A stretch of DNA of 64,000 nucleotides from Pseudomonas sp. ANT_J12. Its GTDB lineage: Bacteria; Pseudomonadota; Gammaproteobacteria; Pseudomonadales; Pseudomonadaceae. Every line of letters begins with the position of its first letter. Positions within the stretch are counted from its first letter, which is position 1. Positions 1-9,465 of this stretch are shown one piece after another. The notes beneath the pieces are model-generated. The model saw only the letters and a program-made list of their open reading frames with translations, searched no databases and was not told where the DNA came from. The position numbers were made by a program, and so were the translations under genes. The stretch spans positions 248,001-312,000 of the forward strand of contig NZ_VOBN01000005.1 of the NCBI RefSeq assembly GCF_008370045.1. Reading direction: 5' to 3'.

Positions 1-1327
1 TGTCGGCGGTGACCTGCTTGAGGTCGATCGGCGTGCCGCACACTTCCAGTGCGTTGGCGCGGATCAGTGGATTGCTCTTGAACATCTCGATCAGATCGCC
101 GTGGAACGCGGCCGGCAACCGGGTGGTGTCGTTGTTCCAGAACAGGATGTCGAACACCGGCGGCTCGTTACCCAACAGGTAGTTGTTGACCCAGTAGTTC
201 CAGATCAGGTCGTTGGGGCGCATCCAGGCAAAGACTTTCGCCATGTCGCGGCCTTCCAGTACGCCGGCCTGGTAGGAATGACGCTTGGCGGCTTCGAGGG
301 TCTGCTCGTCGACGAACAGGGCCACGTCGCTGTCCAGGGTGGTGTCCAGCACGCTCACCAGCAAGGTCAGGGCGTTGACCTTCTTCTCGCCGATCGCCGC
401 GTAGTGGCCCAGCAGGGCGGTGCAGGTGATGCCGCCGGAACAGGCGCCGAGCATGTTCACGTCTTTGCTGCCGGTGATCGCCATCACCACATCCACCGCT
501 TCCTTGAGCGCCTCGATGTAGGTGGACAGGCCCCACTCGCGCTGTTCCTTGGTCGGGTTGCGCCAGCTGACAATGAACGTCTGTACGTTGTTGCGCAGGC
601 AGAAGCGCGCCAGGCTCTTGTCCGGGCTCAGGTCGAAGACATAAAACTTGTTGATCTGCGGCGGGACCACCAGCAGGGGGCGTTCGTGCACCTGCTCGGT
701 GATCGGACGGTACTGGATCAGCTCCAGCACGTCGTTGCGAAACACCACCGCGCCTTCGGTCACACCCAGGGATTTGCCGACTTCGAAGGCGCCCATGTTG
801 ACCTGGCTCGGCATGCCACCGTTGTGGACGATGTCCTTGGCCAGATGGGAGAGGCCGTCGAGCAGGCTCTTGCCGCCGGTTTCGAAGAAGCGCTTGACCG
901 CCGCGGGGTTGGCCGCACTGTTGGTCGGGGCCATGGCTTCGGTCATGAGGTTGATCACGAAGTGCCCGCGGGCGACGTCTTTGGGCGACAGGCTGCTGTC
1001 GTCGATCCAGGCATGCAGTTCCTTGCGCCACGCCAGGTAAGTTTGCAGATAACGTTTGTAAAGCGGGTTCTGGCTCCAGGCCGGATCGGCAAAGCGACGG
1101 TCATCGCCCGGCGGGTGCAGCTCGGATTTGCCGAACAGCACATTCTTGAGTTCGAGGCTGAAATGAGCGACATGCTTGACGCTGTGAATCGGTTGTTTGA
1201 TGGCCTGCCGGAGCACCATCCGAGCAGAAGCCAGTAGATCCTTTCCACGCAGCCCAACAACAGGATTAAGCCCCAGGGTGTTTTCCGAGGCTTGATACTT
1301 CAGGTCATCGTTGTTCTTGTTACTCAT
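1..1327 (-). CDS. phaC1: Class II poly(3-hydroxyalkanoate) synthase PhaC1 (5' part, runs off the window)
   Basis: Polymerises medium-chain (R)-3-hydroxyacyl-CoA into PHA on the surface of storage granules. The visible 442 codons start MSNKNNDDLKYQASENTLGL and include the lipase-like box GACSGG. Its nucleophile falls at Cys296, the position recalled for Pseudomonas PhaC1. The catalytic Asp and His lie beyond base 1, so about 115 residues are missing. Upstream neighbours hslU and DUF971 match the usual pha locus, which supports PhaC1 rather than PhaC2. The ATG at 1327 has a GGAG about 12 bases upstream. A sigma54-type promoter lies upstream, which fits nitrogen-responsive control. Confidence 0.96.
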   Translation of the reverse strand, partial: MSNKNNDDLKYQASENTLGLNPVVGLRGKDLLASARMVLRQAIKQPIHSVKHVAHFSLELKNVLFGKSELHPPGDDRRFADPAWSQNPLYKRYLQTYLAWRKELHAWIDDSSLSPKDVARGHFVINLMTEAMAPTNSAANPAAVKRFFETGGKSLLDGLSHLAKDIVHNGGMPSQVNMGAFEVGKSLGVTEGAVVFRNDVLELIQYRPITEQVHERPLLVVPPQINKFYVFDLSPDKSLARFCLRNNVQTFIVSWRNPTKEQREWGLSTYIEALKEAVDVVMAITGSKDVNMLGACSGGITCTALLGHYAAIGEKKVNALTLLVSVLDTTLDSDVALFVDEQTLEAAKRHSYQAGVLEGRDMAKVFAWMRPNDLIWNYWVNNYLLGNEPPVFDILFWNNDTTRLPAAFHGDLIEMFKSNPLIRANALEVCGTPIDLKQVTAD

Positions 1328-1453
1328 CTACGACGCTCCATTGTCCTGAGACGAGTACCCGGGGCCAGCCGTGTAGTCACACAACCAATACCAGGTACTG
1401 CTGCTCGGGTGACCGTTAATACTGCATCGCTGCTTTTTCAACACAACGAGCAC

Positions 1454-1469
1454 TGCAGGGAACTTGCCA
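1454..1469 (-). promoter_or_regulatory. Candidate sigma54 (-24/-12) promoter of phaC1
   Basis: On the minus strand the sequence reads TGGCAAGTTCCCTGCA. The invariant GG and GC are separated by exactly 10 bases, as RpoN requires. Transcription would start near 1443, giving a leader of roughly 115 bases before the phaC1 ATG. A sigma54 contribution to phaC1 expression has been described in P. aeruginosa (established knowledge). I did not find an enhancer-binding site. Confidence 0.55.
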
Positions 1470-1549
1470 GTTCCATTGGTTACCCGAGTTTAATTTTTTT
1501 CGCAAGCGGGCCGATCCTCGGCCACACAGCGGAGCATTCAAACAGATGA

Positions 1550-1582
1550 AATTAGAAAATGCCCTCTAAAGAGCAAGAGGCC
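1550..1582 (-). terminator. Weak intrinsic terminator after the DUF971 gene
   Basis: On the minus strand CCTCT (1580-1576) pairs with AGAGG (1567-1563) and is followed by a stretch containing TTTT, four bases past the DUF971 stop. The stem is short, so termination may be partial and some read-through into phaC1 is possible. Confidence 0.4.
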
Positions 1583-1586
1583 TGAC

Positions 1587-1964
1587 CTAGAGCATCAGCT
1601 TGACGATGGACTGGCTCGGATCGCGGGTTTTGCCAGCGGCTTTGAGCTCGGCAAGATAATCGTTCCAGAGGTCTTCCTGGCGCACGGCCAACTGGTACAG
1701 GTATTCCCAGGTGAACAGGCCGCTGTCGTGGCCGTCATCGAAGGTCAATTTCAGTGCGTACTGACCGGCCGGTTCTACTTTGCTCAGGCCGACGGCGATC
1801 TTGCCAAATTGCAGGATAGGTTTGCCGTGGCCCTGGACCTCGGCGGAGGGAGAATGCACGCGCAGGAACTCGGCGGGCAGGTGATATTCCTCGCCGGACG
1901 CGTATTTCAGCGACAGGGTTTTCGAGGCTTTGTGCAACTTGATGTCGGTGGGAATCTGGCTCAT
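1587..1964 (-). CDS. DUF971 (gamma-butyrobetaine hydroxylase N-domain-like) protein
   Basis: A 125-residue soluble protein made essentially of one DUF971 domain, the small fold also found at the N-terminus of gamma-butyrobetaine hydroxylases. Typical family segments are visible: LSLKYASGEEYHLPAEFLRV near residues 18-37 and SGLFTWEYLYQL near 81-92. No catalytic residues of the oxygenase are present, so it is not a hydroxylase. It lies between hslU and phaC1 on the same strand, as in other pseudomonads; the hslU-DUF971 gap holds an AGCTT-type repeat. Its role is unknown. A link to PHA metabolism or HslVU is only suggested by position. Confidence 0.85.
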   Translation of the reverse strand: MSQIPTDIKLHKASKTLSLKYASGEEYHLPAEFLRVHSPSAEVQGHGKPILQFGKIAVGLSKVEPAGQYALKLTFDDGHDSGLFTWEYLYQLAVRQEDLWNDYLAELKAAGKTRDPSQSIVKLML

Positions 1965-1975
1965 GGAGCCAGCCT

Positions 1976-2044
1976 ACAAGCTCCAAGCTTCAAGCTGCAA
2001 GAGGTAGGTGACCAACTTGCAGCTTGCGGCTTGCAACTTGAGGC
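1976..2044. repeat. AGCTT/CAAGCT intergenic hairpin repeat
   Basis: The whole hslU-DUF971 gap is a low-complexity hairpin: CAAGCT-type units on the left (about 1976-2006) and CTTGCAGCTTG-type units on the right (about 2018-2035) are mutually complementary. The same architecture recurs at 11774-11850, 12032-12115 and 27820-27918. Confidence 0.7.
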
Positions 2045-2045
2045 T

Positions 2046-3386
2046 CTACAGAATGTAGCGCGACAGGTCTTCGTTCTGCGCCAATTCACCGAGGTGGCTG
2101 TTGACGTACTCGGCGTCGATCAGGATCACCTTGTCATCGTGGGCGCTGGCCAGGTCACCGGCGCTGAACGACACCTCTTCCAGCAGACGCTCAAGCAGCG
2201 TGTGCAGGCGACGGGCACCGATGTTCTCGGTTTTCTCGTTGACCTGCCAGGCGATCTCGGCGATGCGCTTGATCCCGTCCGGCTGGAACTCGATGGTCAA
2301 GCCTTCGGTTTTCAGCAGGGCGCAATACTGCTCGGTCAGCGACGCGTGCGGTTCGCTGAGGATGCGCTCGAAGTCTTCCGGGGTCAGCGCCTTCAATTCC
2401 ACGCGGATCGGCAGACGACCTTGCAGCTCAGGCACCAGGTCACTCGGCTTGCTCAAATGGAACGCACCGGAGGCGATAAACAGGATGTGGTCAGTCTTGA
2501 CCATGCCCAGCTTGGTGTTGACGGTGCAGCCTTCGATCAGCGGCAGCAAGTCGCGTTGCACGCCTTCTCGGGAGACGTCGACGCCACCGGAATTGCCGCG
2601 CTTGGCGACCTTGTCGATTTCGTCGATGAACACGATACCGTGCTGCTCGACCGCTTCCAGGGCCTTGGCCTTCAACTCTTCGTCGTTGACCAGGCGCCCG
2701 GCTTCTTCGTCACGCACCAGTTTCAGGGCTTCCTTGACCTTGAGCTTGCGGCTTTTCTTTTTGCCCTTGCCCATGTTGGCGAACAGGCTTTGCAGCTGGT
2801 TGGTCATCTCTTCCATGCCCGGTGGCGCAGAGATATCGACGCCCGCCACTTCGGCGACTTCGATTTCGATCTCCTTGTCATCCAGCTGGCCTTCACGCAG
2901 GCGCTTGCGGAACAGCTGACGGGTGTTGGAATCGGCCGACGACGTCGATTCTTCGTTGCTGAAACCCATGCGTGCCGGTGGCAGCAGGGCGTCGAGGATG
3001 CGGTCTTCGGCGGCGTCTTCGGCGCGGTGGCGAACCTTGGTCATTTCCTGTTCGCGCAGCAGCTTGATCGCGGCGTCAGCCAGATCACGAATGATCGATT
3101 CGACGTCACGGCCGACATAGCCGACTTCGGTGAACTTGGTCGCTTCGACTTTGATGAACGGCGCGTTGGCCAATTTGGCCAGGCGACGGGCGATCTCGGT
3201 TTTACCGACACCGGTCGGGCCGATCATCAGGATGTTCTTTGGCGTGACTTCAACACGCAGCTCTTCCGGCAGCTGCATCCGGCGCCAGCGGTTACGCAGC
3301 GCGATGGCGACGGCGCGCTTGGCATCGTCCTGGCCGATGATATGGCGATTGAGTTCGTGGACGATTTCACGGGGAGTCATGGACAT
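2046..3386 (-). CDS. hslU: ATP-dependent protease ATPase subunit HslU
   Basis: AAA+ unfoldase that feeds substrates to the HslV peptidase in the cytoplasm. The product is 446 residues. Walker A GPTGVGKT is at residues 56-63, Walker B lies in [11 protein letters not shown], and the C-terminus ends in LSRYIL, the tail that docks into HslV. The ATG at 3386 was preferred to an in-frame start 13 codons upstream because [12 protein letters not shown] is the conserved N-terminus. It follows hslV by 54 bases, forming the usual hslVU operon, which is driven by the sigma32-type promoter upstream of hslV. Confidence 0.97.
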   Translation of the reverse strand: MSMTPREIVHELNRHIIGQDDAKRAVAIALRNRWRRMQLPEELRVEVTPKNILMIGPTGVGKTEIARRLAKLANAPFIKVEATKFTEVGYVGRDVESIIRDLADAAIKLLREQEMTKVRHRAEDAAEDRILDALLPPARMGFSNEESTSSADSNTRQLFRKRLREGQLDDKEIEIEVAEVAGVDISAPPGMEEMTNQLQSLFANMGKGKKKSRKLKVKEALKLVRDEEAGRLVNDEELKAKALEAVEQHGIVFIDEIDKVAKRGNSGGVDVSREGVQRDLLPLIEGCTVNTKLGMVKTDHILFIASGAFHLSKPSDLVPELQGRLPIRVELKALTPEDFERILSEPHASLTEQYCALLKTEGLTIEFQPDGIKRIAEIAWQVNEKTENIGARRLHTLLERLLEEVSFSAGDLASAHDDKVILIDAEYVNSHLGELAQNEDLSRYIL

Positions 3387-3440
3387 AGTAATTGGCGGTC
3401 CTCTGGTCAAAGTGAGCCGTGGCACAAGGCCGAAACAGGC

Positions 3441-3971
3441 TTACTCGGCGAGGTCCTGCTCCTCAATGGTGAAGGTGTGGTTGGTGAATACACAGATGTC
3501 GCCGGCGATACCGAGCGCGGTTTCGACGATTTCCCGAGCCGACAGGTCGGTTTTCTTCAGCAAGGCGCTGGCTGCGGCTTGAGCGTAGCCGCCACCGGAA
3601 CCCATGGCGATCAGACCTTCTTCGGGTTCGACCACGTCACCGTTGCCGGTGATGATCAGGGAAGCGTCTTTGTTGGCGACCGCGAGCATGGCTTCGAGGC
3701 GGCTGAGGGAGCGGTCGGTGCGCCATTCTTTGGCGAGTTCGACGGCGGCGCGAACCAGGTGACCCTGATGTTTCTCGAGCTGGCCTTCAAAACGCTCGAA
3801 CAGGGTGAAGGCGTCAGCGGTGGCCCCGGCAAAACCGGCGATGACCTGACCGTGGTACAGGCGACGAACTTTCTTCGCGTTGCCTTTCATCACGGTATTG
3901 CCGAGAGAAACCTGGCCGTCGCCGCCCATGACGACTTTGCCGTGGCGGCGAACTGAAACGATGGTGGTCAA
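3441..3971 (-). CDS. hslV: ATP-dependent protease peptidase subunit HslV
   Basis: Proteasome-like threonine peptidase of the HslVU complex. The product is 176 residues. After Met removal the N-terminal Thr2 ([20 protein letters not shown]) is the nucleophile, and the [11 protein letters not shown] segment is typical. The initiation codon is TTG (3969-3971), with GGAGA about 7 bases upstream; no in-frame ATG fits the family N-terminus. It is the first gene of hslVU and lies about 40 bases below a predicted heat-shock transcription start. Confidence 0.97.
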   Translation of the reverse strand: MTTIVSVRRHGKVVMGGDGQVSLGNTVMKGNAKKVRRLYHGQVIAGFAGATADAFTLFERFEGQLEKHQGHLVRAAVELAKEWRTDRSLSRLEAMLAVANKDASLIITGNGDVVEPEEGLIAMGSGGGYAQAAASALLKKTDLSAREIVETALGIAGDICVFTNHTFTIEEQDLAE

Positions 3972-4016
3972 GGGAGAGTCTCCACGCAGCGGGGCGAAAA
4001 TGCCTTATGCCAACTC

Positions 4017-4044
4017 ATATGGGGGTGGTGGAGATTTTTTCAAC
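4017..4044 (-). promoter_or_regulatory. Sigma32 (RpoH) heat-shock promoter of hslVU
   Basis: On the minus strand GTTGAAA (4044-4038) is followed after 13 bases by CCCCATAT (4024-4017). This closely matches the RpoH consensus CTTGAAA / CCCCATnT. Transcription would begin near 4010, leaving about 40 bases before the TTG start of hslV. HslVU is a classic heat-shock protease, so function and signal agree. Confidence 0.82.
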
Positions 4045-4084
4045 TGCAGGCAGCGGCGGGGGACGAATGGCGTGTGGCGAACTT

Positions 4085-4215
4085 GTGGCGAGGGGGCTTG
4101 CCCCCGTCGGGGCGCGAAGCGGCCCTGAAGTCAGGCGCCACGTAGTGTCAGATAGAACGGGGATTGCTGTTTTGCGGTTGCTTCGCAACCGAACGGGGGC
4201 AAGCCCCCTCGCCAC
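4085..4215. repeat. REP doublet (REPIN-like), 131 bp
   Basis: Two inverted copies of GTGGCGAGGGGGCTTGCCCC lie at 4085-4106 and 4194-4215, each itself hairpin-forming (GGGGGC-TT-GCCCCC). They flank a less conserved core that contains GCGAAGC/GCTTCGC. The element lies between hslV and the SPOR gene. A second doublet of exactly the same length is at 39275-39405. Confidence 0.88.
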
Positions 4216-4259
4216 AAAAGCAGGCAGCGCCCCAGGGAAAGGGCGCCGTTATCGGGGGG

Positions 4260-4967
4260 TCAGCGGCTCTGGCGTTGTTGTAACAACAGGTTGCTGAAAC
4301 CGCTGCCGGCCAGTTGTTTCTGGGCGGTGGTCAGTTGTTCGCGGTTGCTGAACGGCCCGACCAATACCCGATACCAGGTTTCATCCTTGACCATGCCGGA
4401 CTCAACCGCCACGGCCTGGCCGAGCAAGATGATCTGCGCGCGAACCTTGTCGGCGTCAGCTTCCTTGCGGAACGAACCCGCCTGCAAGAAGAACTTGGTC
4501 ACAGGCGCCGCTTTGGAAACCGGTGGCGGCGGTGGCGGGGTGATCCCGGCGAGCGCGGCCTGGGCCCGTGCGGTGTCGATCTTCGCGGCTTGCTCTGGCG
4601 TCACCGGGGTGGTCGGCACCGTCGGTACTTGCGGCGTCGGCAGGGTTTTCTCCGGCACCGCGTCCGGCGGCACGATCACTTCCGATTCCGGCAACAGGGT
4701 GTAGAAGTCGTACTTCGGCTTCACCGGTTGCGTCGGGCTCGGCGGGGTCTTGTTGGCCTCGGCGATCTTGCTGGCTTTCTGCTGCTCGATTTTTTCGCGC
4801 TTGACGCTTTCACTGCCCTTGCCCGGCTCCAGTTTCATCAGGAACACGATAAACGCGCCGACCGTCAGGCCGATGGCCATCCACAGCCAGCCCGGGATCG
4901 GCTGTTTGGCAGGAGCGGTGTAACGACTGGCGCCACGCTTGGGTGCAGGTTTTTTCTTGGCAGCCAA
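4260..4967 (-). CDS. SPOR domain-containing membrane protein (FtsN-like)
   Basis: A 235-residue bitopic inner-membrane protein: basic cytoplasmic N-terminus (MAAKKKPAPKRG), one membrane helix at about residues 26-44, a Pro/Thr-rich periplasmic linker, and a C-terminal SPOR domain at about 157-232 (FFLQAGSFRKEADADKVRAQ, then WYRVLVGPFSNREQL). SPOR domains bind denuded septal peptidoglycan. FtsN shares this layout, but I cannot prove orthology. It starts with TTG at 4965-4967, one base after the argS stop, with GGAG inside the end of argS as ribosome site. It probably forms an operon with argS. Confidence 0.88.
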   Translation of the reverse strand: MAAKKKPAPKRGASRYTAPAKQPIPGWLWMAIGLTVGAFIVFLMKLEPGKGSESVKREKIEQQKASKIAEANKTPPSPTQPVKPKYDFYTLLPESEVIVPPDAVPEKTLPTPQVPTVPTTPVTPEQAAKIDTARAQAALAGITPPPPPPVSKAAPVTKFFLQAGSFRKEADADKVRAQIILLGQAVAVESGMVKDETWYRVLVGPFSNREQLTTAQKQLAGSGFSNLLLQQRQSR

Positions 4968-4968
4968 C

Positions 4969-6705
4969 TTACATACGCTCCAGAGTTTCCAGACCCAAGA
5001 GTTCCAGGCCTTGCTTGAGTGTGCGGCCGGTCAGCGCGGCGAGGCGCAGGCGGCTCTGCATTTGCGCCGGAGTGTCGGCGGTGAGGATCGGGCAGTTCTC
5101 GTAGAAGCTGGAGAACAGACCGGCGACATCGTACAGGTAGGTGCAGAGGATGTGCGGCGTTCCTTTGTCGGAAACGTTGTTCAGCACTTCGCCGAACTGC
5201 GCCAGTTTGGCCGCCAGCTCATGTTCGTGCGGTGCTTCAAGGACAATCTGGCCTTCGACTTCGGTGAAATCCTTGCCCAGCTTGCGGAATACACCGGCGA
5301 CGCGGGTGTAGGCGTACAGCAGGTACGGCGCGGTGTTGCCTTCGAAGTTGAGCATCAGGTCGAAGTTGAAGCTGTAGTCGCTGGTGCGGTGCTTGGACAG
5401 GTCGGCGTATTTCACCGCGCCAATGCCCACGACCTTGGCGATGTTGCGCAGATCGTCTTCGGCCAGCTCCGGGTTCTTCTCTTTCACCAGGGTGTAGGCG
5501 CGGTCCTTGGCTTCGTTCAGCAGGTCCACCAGTTTCACGGTGCCGCCGTCACGGGTCTTGAACGGACGGCCATCGGCGCCGTTCATGGTGCCGAAGCCCA
5601 TGTGCTCCATTTCCATCGGGTGCGTCACGAAACCGGCCAGGCGCGCGACCTGAAACACTTGCTGGAAGTGCAGGGCCTGGCGCTGGTCGACGAAGTACAG
5701 CGCGCGATCAGCCTTGAGCTTGCCGCTGCGATAACGCACGGCCGCCAGGTCGGTGGTGGCGTAGAGGTAGCCACCGTCGGCCTTGACGATGATCACCGGC
5801 AGCGGGTCGCCGTCGGCGTTCTTGAATTCGTCGAGGAACACGCACTGGGCGCCGTTGCTCTCGACCAGCAGGCCGGCGGCCTTGAGGTCGTTGACCACGT
5901 TGATCAAGTCGTCGTTATAGGCACTTTCGCCCATCACGTCGGCCATGGTCAGTTTGACGTTCAGTTGTTCGTAGATCGCCTGGCAGTGGGACAGCGAGAT
6001 ATCGCGGAAGCGTGTCCACAGGGCCAGGCACTCGGCGTCGCCGGCCTGCAACTTGACCACCAGGCCACGGGCGCGGTCGGCGAACTCTTCGGATTCGTCG
6101 AAGCGCTGCTTGGCGGCGCGGTAGAAGTTTTCCAGGTCCGACAGCTCGTCACTGGTGATCGGGTTTTCCTGCAGATAGGCCATCAGCATGCCGAACTGGG
6201 TGCCCCAGTCGCCGACGTGGTTCTGACGGATCACGGTGTCGCCGAGGAACTCCAGCACCCGGGCCACGCCGTCGCCAATGATGGTCGAGCGCAAGTGGCC
6301 GACGTGCATCTCTTTGGCCAGGTTCGGTGCCGACAGGTCGACCACGGTGCGCTGCACCGGACCGGACTTGCGCACGCCGACGTGCTGGTCGGCCAAAGCG
6401 GCGTCCAGGCGCGAAGCCAGGGCGTCAGTGTTCTGGAAGAAGTTCAGGAAGCCCGGACCGGCGATTTCGGTCTTGGTGACGTTTTCGTCAGCGGGCAGGG
6501 CGGCGATGATCTTTTCCGCTAGATCGCGGGGCTTCATGCCCGCCGGTTTGGCCAGCATCATCGCGATATTGCTGGCGAAGTCGCCGTTCTTCTTGTCGCG
6601 GGAGTTTTCCACCTGGATCGCCGGCGACAGGCCTTCAGGCAACACACCTTCGTTGACGAGTTGGGTGATGGCTTGTTGGATCAGCTGGCGAATGGTGTCT
6701 TTCAT
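4969..6705 (-). CDS. argS: Arginyl-tRNA synthetase
   Basis: Class I aminoacyl-tRNA synthetase that charges tRNA-Arg. The product is 578 residues, the usual length. The HIGH-type motif appears as HVGHLRST and the C-terminal half carries the anticodon-binding domain, ending [12 protein letters not shown]. The ATG at 6705 ([13 protein letters not shown]) is preferred over an in-frame start seven codons upstream. A good sigma70 promoter lies about 60 bases upstream. The SPOR-domain gene follows at once. Confidence 0.97.
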   Translation of the reverse strand: MKDTIRQLIQQAITQLVNEGVLPEGLSPAIQVENSRDKKNGDFASNIAMMLAKPAGMKPRDLAEKIIAALPADENVTKTEIAGPGFLNFFQNTDALASRLDAALADQHVGVRKSGPVQRTVVDLSAPNLAKEMHVGHLRSTIIGDGVARVLEFLGDTVIRQNHVGDWGTQFGMLMAYLQENPITSDELSDLENFYRAAKQRFDESEEFADRARGLVVKLQAGDAECLALWTRFRDISLSHCQAIYEQLNVKLTMADVMGESAYNDDLINVVNDLKAAGLLVESNGAQCVFLDEFKNADGDPLPVIIVKADGGYLYATTDLAAVRYRSGKLKADRALYFVDQRQALHFQQVFQVARLAGFVTHPMEMEHMGFGTMNGADGRPFKTRDGGTVKLVDLLNEAKDRAYTLVKEKNPELAEDDLRNIAKVVGIGAVKYADLSKHRTSDYSFNFDLMLNFEGNTAPYLLYAYTRVAGVFRKLGKDFTEVEGQIVLEAPHEHELAAKLAQFGEVLNNVSDKGTPHILCTYLYDVAGLFSSFYENCPILTADTPAQMQSRLRLAALTGRTLKQGLELLGLETLERM

Positions 6706-6765
6706 GGTGTTCTCTTTCGACCGCAAGCGCGGCGGCGCCTGGATGCGCTAGTGGAAAAACTGGGC

Positions 6766-6794
6766 ATTATCCGTGGCATGGACGTGCTTGCCAA
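6766..6794 (-). promoter_or_regulatory. Sigma70 promoter of argS
   Basis: On the minus strand TTGGCA (6794-6789) and GATAAT (6771-6766) are separated by 17 bases. The predicted start near 6760 gives a leader of about 55 bases before the argS ATG. Confidence 0.65.
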
Positions 6795-6833
6795 CTATAG
6801 CGGGCAGGTTAGGGATATGTGGCGATCTCAAAA

Positions 6834-9053
6834 TCAATACAAATCGACGGGATCAACATCCAATGACCACCGCACCGCCCGCCCACTCGGCATCTGTTCC
6901 AGCATCAACAACCAGCTGCTGAGCAACCGATGCAGCGGCGCCCGCGCCGTGGCCTGCAACAACAACTGCGCCCGATAACGCCCGGCCCGACGCTCCATCG
7001 GCGCCGGCACCGGCCCGAGCAATTCGATCCCGCTCAGGTTCTGCTCGGCCAGCAATCGTTCCGCCTCGCTGCACGCCTCATCGAGAAAGCCTTCGGCCTG
7101 TCCCGGTTTGTGCGCTTCGGCCCGCAGCAGTGCCAGGTGCGCAAATGGCGGCAGGCCGGCGGCGCGACGTTCGCTCAAGGCTTGCTCGGCAAACGCGAAG
7201 TAACCCTGTTCAGTCAGTTGCACCAGCAGCGGATGGTCGGCCAGGTGGGTCTGGATGATCACTCGGCCCGGCTCTTCAGCCCGGCCGGCGCGGCCGGCGA
7301 CCTGGACGATCAGCTGCGCCATGCGCTCGCTGGCGCGGAAGTCGCCGGAGAACAACCCGCCGTCGGCATCCAGAATCGACACCAGCGTCACCCGTGGAAA
7401 GTGGTGCCCTTTGGCAAGCATCTGCGTGCCGACCAGAATGCACGGCTGGCCTTTCTGGATGGTGGCGAACAGCTGATTCATCGCGTCCTTGCGCGACGTA
7501 CTGTCGCGATCGACCCGCAGCACCGGCACGTCCGGGAACAGAATCGCCAAACGCTCTTCGGCGCGCTCGGTGCCCGCGCCCACGGGCCGCAGATCGACCT
7601 TGCCGCATTTCGGGCAGTGCCGGGGCACGCGTTCGACGTAGCCGCAATGGTGGCAGCGCAGCTCGCCGGAGCGCTGGTGCACAGTCATCCGCGCATCGCA
7701 GCGCTGACACTCGGACATCCAGCCGCAGTCGTGACACAGCAAGGTCGGGGCAAAACCGCGACGGTTGAGAAAGACCAATACTTGCTGGCCGGCGGCCAGG
7801 GTCTGACCGATGGCTTGCTGCATCGGCCCGGAAATGCCGCTGTCCAGTGGACGGCTTTTCACATCCAGGCGCAGGAAACGCGGCTGCTTGGCGCCACCTG
7901 CACGCTCGTTCAAGCGTAGGAGACCGTAACGACCGGTGTAGGCGTTATGCAGGCTTTCCAGCGAAGGCGTGGCGGAGCCGAGGACAATCGGGATGTTTTC
8001 CTGCCGCGCACGGACCAGCGCCAGGTCGCGAGCGTGGTAGCGCAGGCCCTCCTGCTGTTTATAGGAGCCGTCGTGCTCTTCGTCGATGATGATCAGGCCA
8101 GGGTTTTTCATCGGCGTGAACAGCGCCGAACGGGTGCCGATAATAATGTCGGCATCGCCGTCCCGGGCCGCGAGCCAGGCTTCCAGGCGTTCGCGATCAT
8201 TGACCGCCGAGTGGATCAGCGCGATGCGCGCATTGAAGCGCTGCTCGAAGCGCGCCAGGGTCTGCGGCCCGAGGTTGATCTCCGGGATCAGCACCAGCGC
8301 TTGCTTGCCGGCTTCGAGGGTTTCGCGGATCAACTGCAAATAGACTTCGGTCTTGCCACTGCCGGTGACGCCGGCCAGCAGGAACGCGTGATAGCTGTCG
8401 AACCCGGCGCGGATCGCCTCGTAGGCTGCGCGCTGTTCCGGGTTGAGCGGCAGTTCCGGTTGCGCCAGCCAGCGTTCGTGGCGGGCGTCGGGGGCGTGCT
8501 TGCGGATTTCGACTTGCACCAGGTCTTTGGCCAGCAACAGGTCGAGGCTGTCCTTGCTCAGCATCAATTTGCTCAGCAACTGATGAGCGACGCCGTGGGG
8601 GTGCTGGGCCAGCGTGGCCAGGGCTTCACGCTGACGCGGAGCGCGGGCGATGCGCGGATCATCCAGGCTGGCGCCGGGGGCGGCGGACCAGAAGCGCTCC
8701 TGGCGGGCCTCGGCCAGTTCGCCCTGGCGCAGCAGCACCGGCAACGCCCAGCTCAAGGTATCGCCGAGGCTGTGCTGGTAATACTGGGACGTCCACAGGC
8801 ACAGCTTGAACAGCGCTGGTGGCAGCGGCGGTGTGGCATCGAGCAGGGCGATGGCCGGCTTGAGCTTTTCCACCGGCACTTCGCTGGTGTCGGTGACCTC
8901 CACCAGAATGCCGATCATCTCCCGCCGGCCGAACGGCACCCGCAGGCGCATGCCCGGCTGCAACTGGGCGCGCAGGACCCCGGCCGGGGCACGGTAATCG
9001 AACAGGCGGCGCAGGGGCGAGGGCAGGGCGAGGCGCAGAATGGCGTCGGGCAC
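6834..9053 (-). CDS. priA: Primosomal protein N' (PriA helicase)
   Basis: Superfamily 2 DNA helicase that restarts stalled replication forks by binding D-loops and loading DnaB. The product is 739 residues. Walker A GVTGSGKT is at 228-235 and the DEEH box follows in IIIDEEHDGSYKQQ. A zinc-binding block has paired cysteines in CHDCGW, CQRC, CHHCGY and CPKCGK. The start is GTG at 9051-9053 (MPDAILRLALPSPLRRLFDY). It is divergent from rpmE and is followed by argS after 128 bases. Confidence 0.97.
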   Translation of the reverse strand: MPDAILRLALPSPLRRLFDYRAPAGVLRAQLQPGMRLRVPFGRREMIGILVEVTDTSEVPVEKLKPAIALLDATPPLPPALFKLCLWTSQYYQHSLGDTLSWALPVLLRQGELAEARQERFWSAAPGASLDDPRIARAPRQREALATLAQHPHGVAHQLLSKLMLSKDSLDLLLAKDLVQVEIRKHAPDARHERWLAQPELPLNPEQRAAYEAIRAGFDSYHAFLLAGVTGSGKTEVYLQLIRETLEAGKQALVLIPEINLGPQTLARFEQRFNARIALIHSAVNDRERLEAWLAARDGDADIIIGTRSALFTPMKNPGLIIIDEEHDGSYKQQEGLRYHARDLALVRARQENIPIVLGSATPSLESLHNAYTGRYGLLRLNERAGGAKQPRFLRLDVKSRPLDSGISGPMQQAIGQTLAAGQQVLVFLNRRGFAPTLLCHDCGWMSECQRCDARMTVHQRSGELRCHHCGYVERVPRHCPKCGKVDLRPVGAGTERAEERLAILFPDVPVLRVDRDSTSRKDAMNQLFATIQKGQPCILVGTQMLAKGHHFPRVTLVSILDADGGLFSGDFRASERMAQLIVQVAGRAGRAEEPGRVIIQTHLADHPLLVQLTEQGYFAFAEQALSERRAAGLPPFAHLALLRAEAHKPGQAEGFLDEACSEAERLLAEQNLSGIELLGPVPAPMERRAGRYRAQLLLQATARAPLHRLLSSWLLMLEQMPSGRAVRWSLDVDPVDLY

Positions 9054-9125
9054 GCGAAGGTTTTCTCGATGATGGGGCGGTGAAGAAGGCAGGGAGCCTA
9101 GCAGACGGTCGGTAGAAGGGACAGC

Positions 9126-9153
9126 TTGCGTGATTGCAAAGGTCTGGTAGAAT
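9126..9153 (+). promoter_or_regulatory. Sigma70 promoter of rpmE
   Basis: TTGCGT (9126-9131) and TAGAAT (9148-9153) are separated by 16 bases. A TG at 9145-9146 gives an extended -10 (TGGTAGAAT). This leaves about 65 bases of leader before the rpmE ATG. Confidence 0.7.
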
Positions 9154-9223
9154 CCGCGGCCTAATTACGTGCGGTATTCAACAATAGTGTTGAGTGGCGG
9201 CACGCTAGCCTGAGGAATACACC

Positions 9224-9451
9224 ATGAAAGCCGATATCCATCCAGCGTACGAAACCATTGCAGTCACTTGCAGCTGCGGCAACAAGTTCGAAACCCGTTC
9301 GAACCTGTGCAAGCCACTGGGTACTGACGTATGCAACGAGTGCCACCCGTTCTACACCGGTAAGCAGAAGACTCTGGATACTGGCGGCCGTGTACAGCGC
9401 TTCGCAGACCGTTTCGGTGCCTTCGGCAAGAAACCTGCTGCTGCAGAGTAA
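9224..9451 (+). CDS. rpmE: 50S ribosomal protein L31 (zinc form)
   Basis: A 75-residue protein of the large ribosomal subunit. Cys16, Cys18, Cys37 and Cys40 form the zinc-ribbon set that marks the C+ (zinc-containing) L31 type, which also acts as a zinc store. [10 protein letters not shown] is the standard N-terminus. It is divergent from priA. Its intrinsic terminator falls inside the signal-peptide codons of the next gene, so the downstream gene must be made by read-through or from its own promoter. Confidence 0.98.
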   Translation: MKADIHPAYETIAVTCSCGNKFETRSNLCKPLGTDVCNECHPFYTGKQKTLDTGGRVQRFADRFGAFGKKPAAAE

Positions 9452-9465
9452 GGTTCAAAGGCCTT

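Noticed and set aside
101..1237. 378-codon plus-strand frame at the left edge
   Set aside because: Antisense of phaC1, which shows the GACSGG box and family N-terminus.
1728..3956. Very long open frame (742 codons) on the plus strand
   Set aside because: It is antisense to DUF971, hslU and hslV, whose proteins are clearly conserved; the frame has no recognisable domain and arises from high-GC codon bias.
4007..4297. Small plus-strand gene across the REP doublet upstream of hslV
   Set aside because: It is only the translation of the repeat arms and the heat-shock promoter region.
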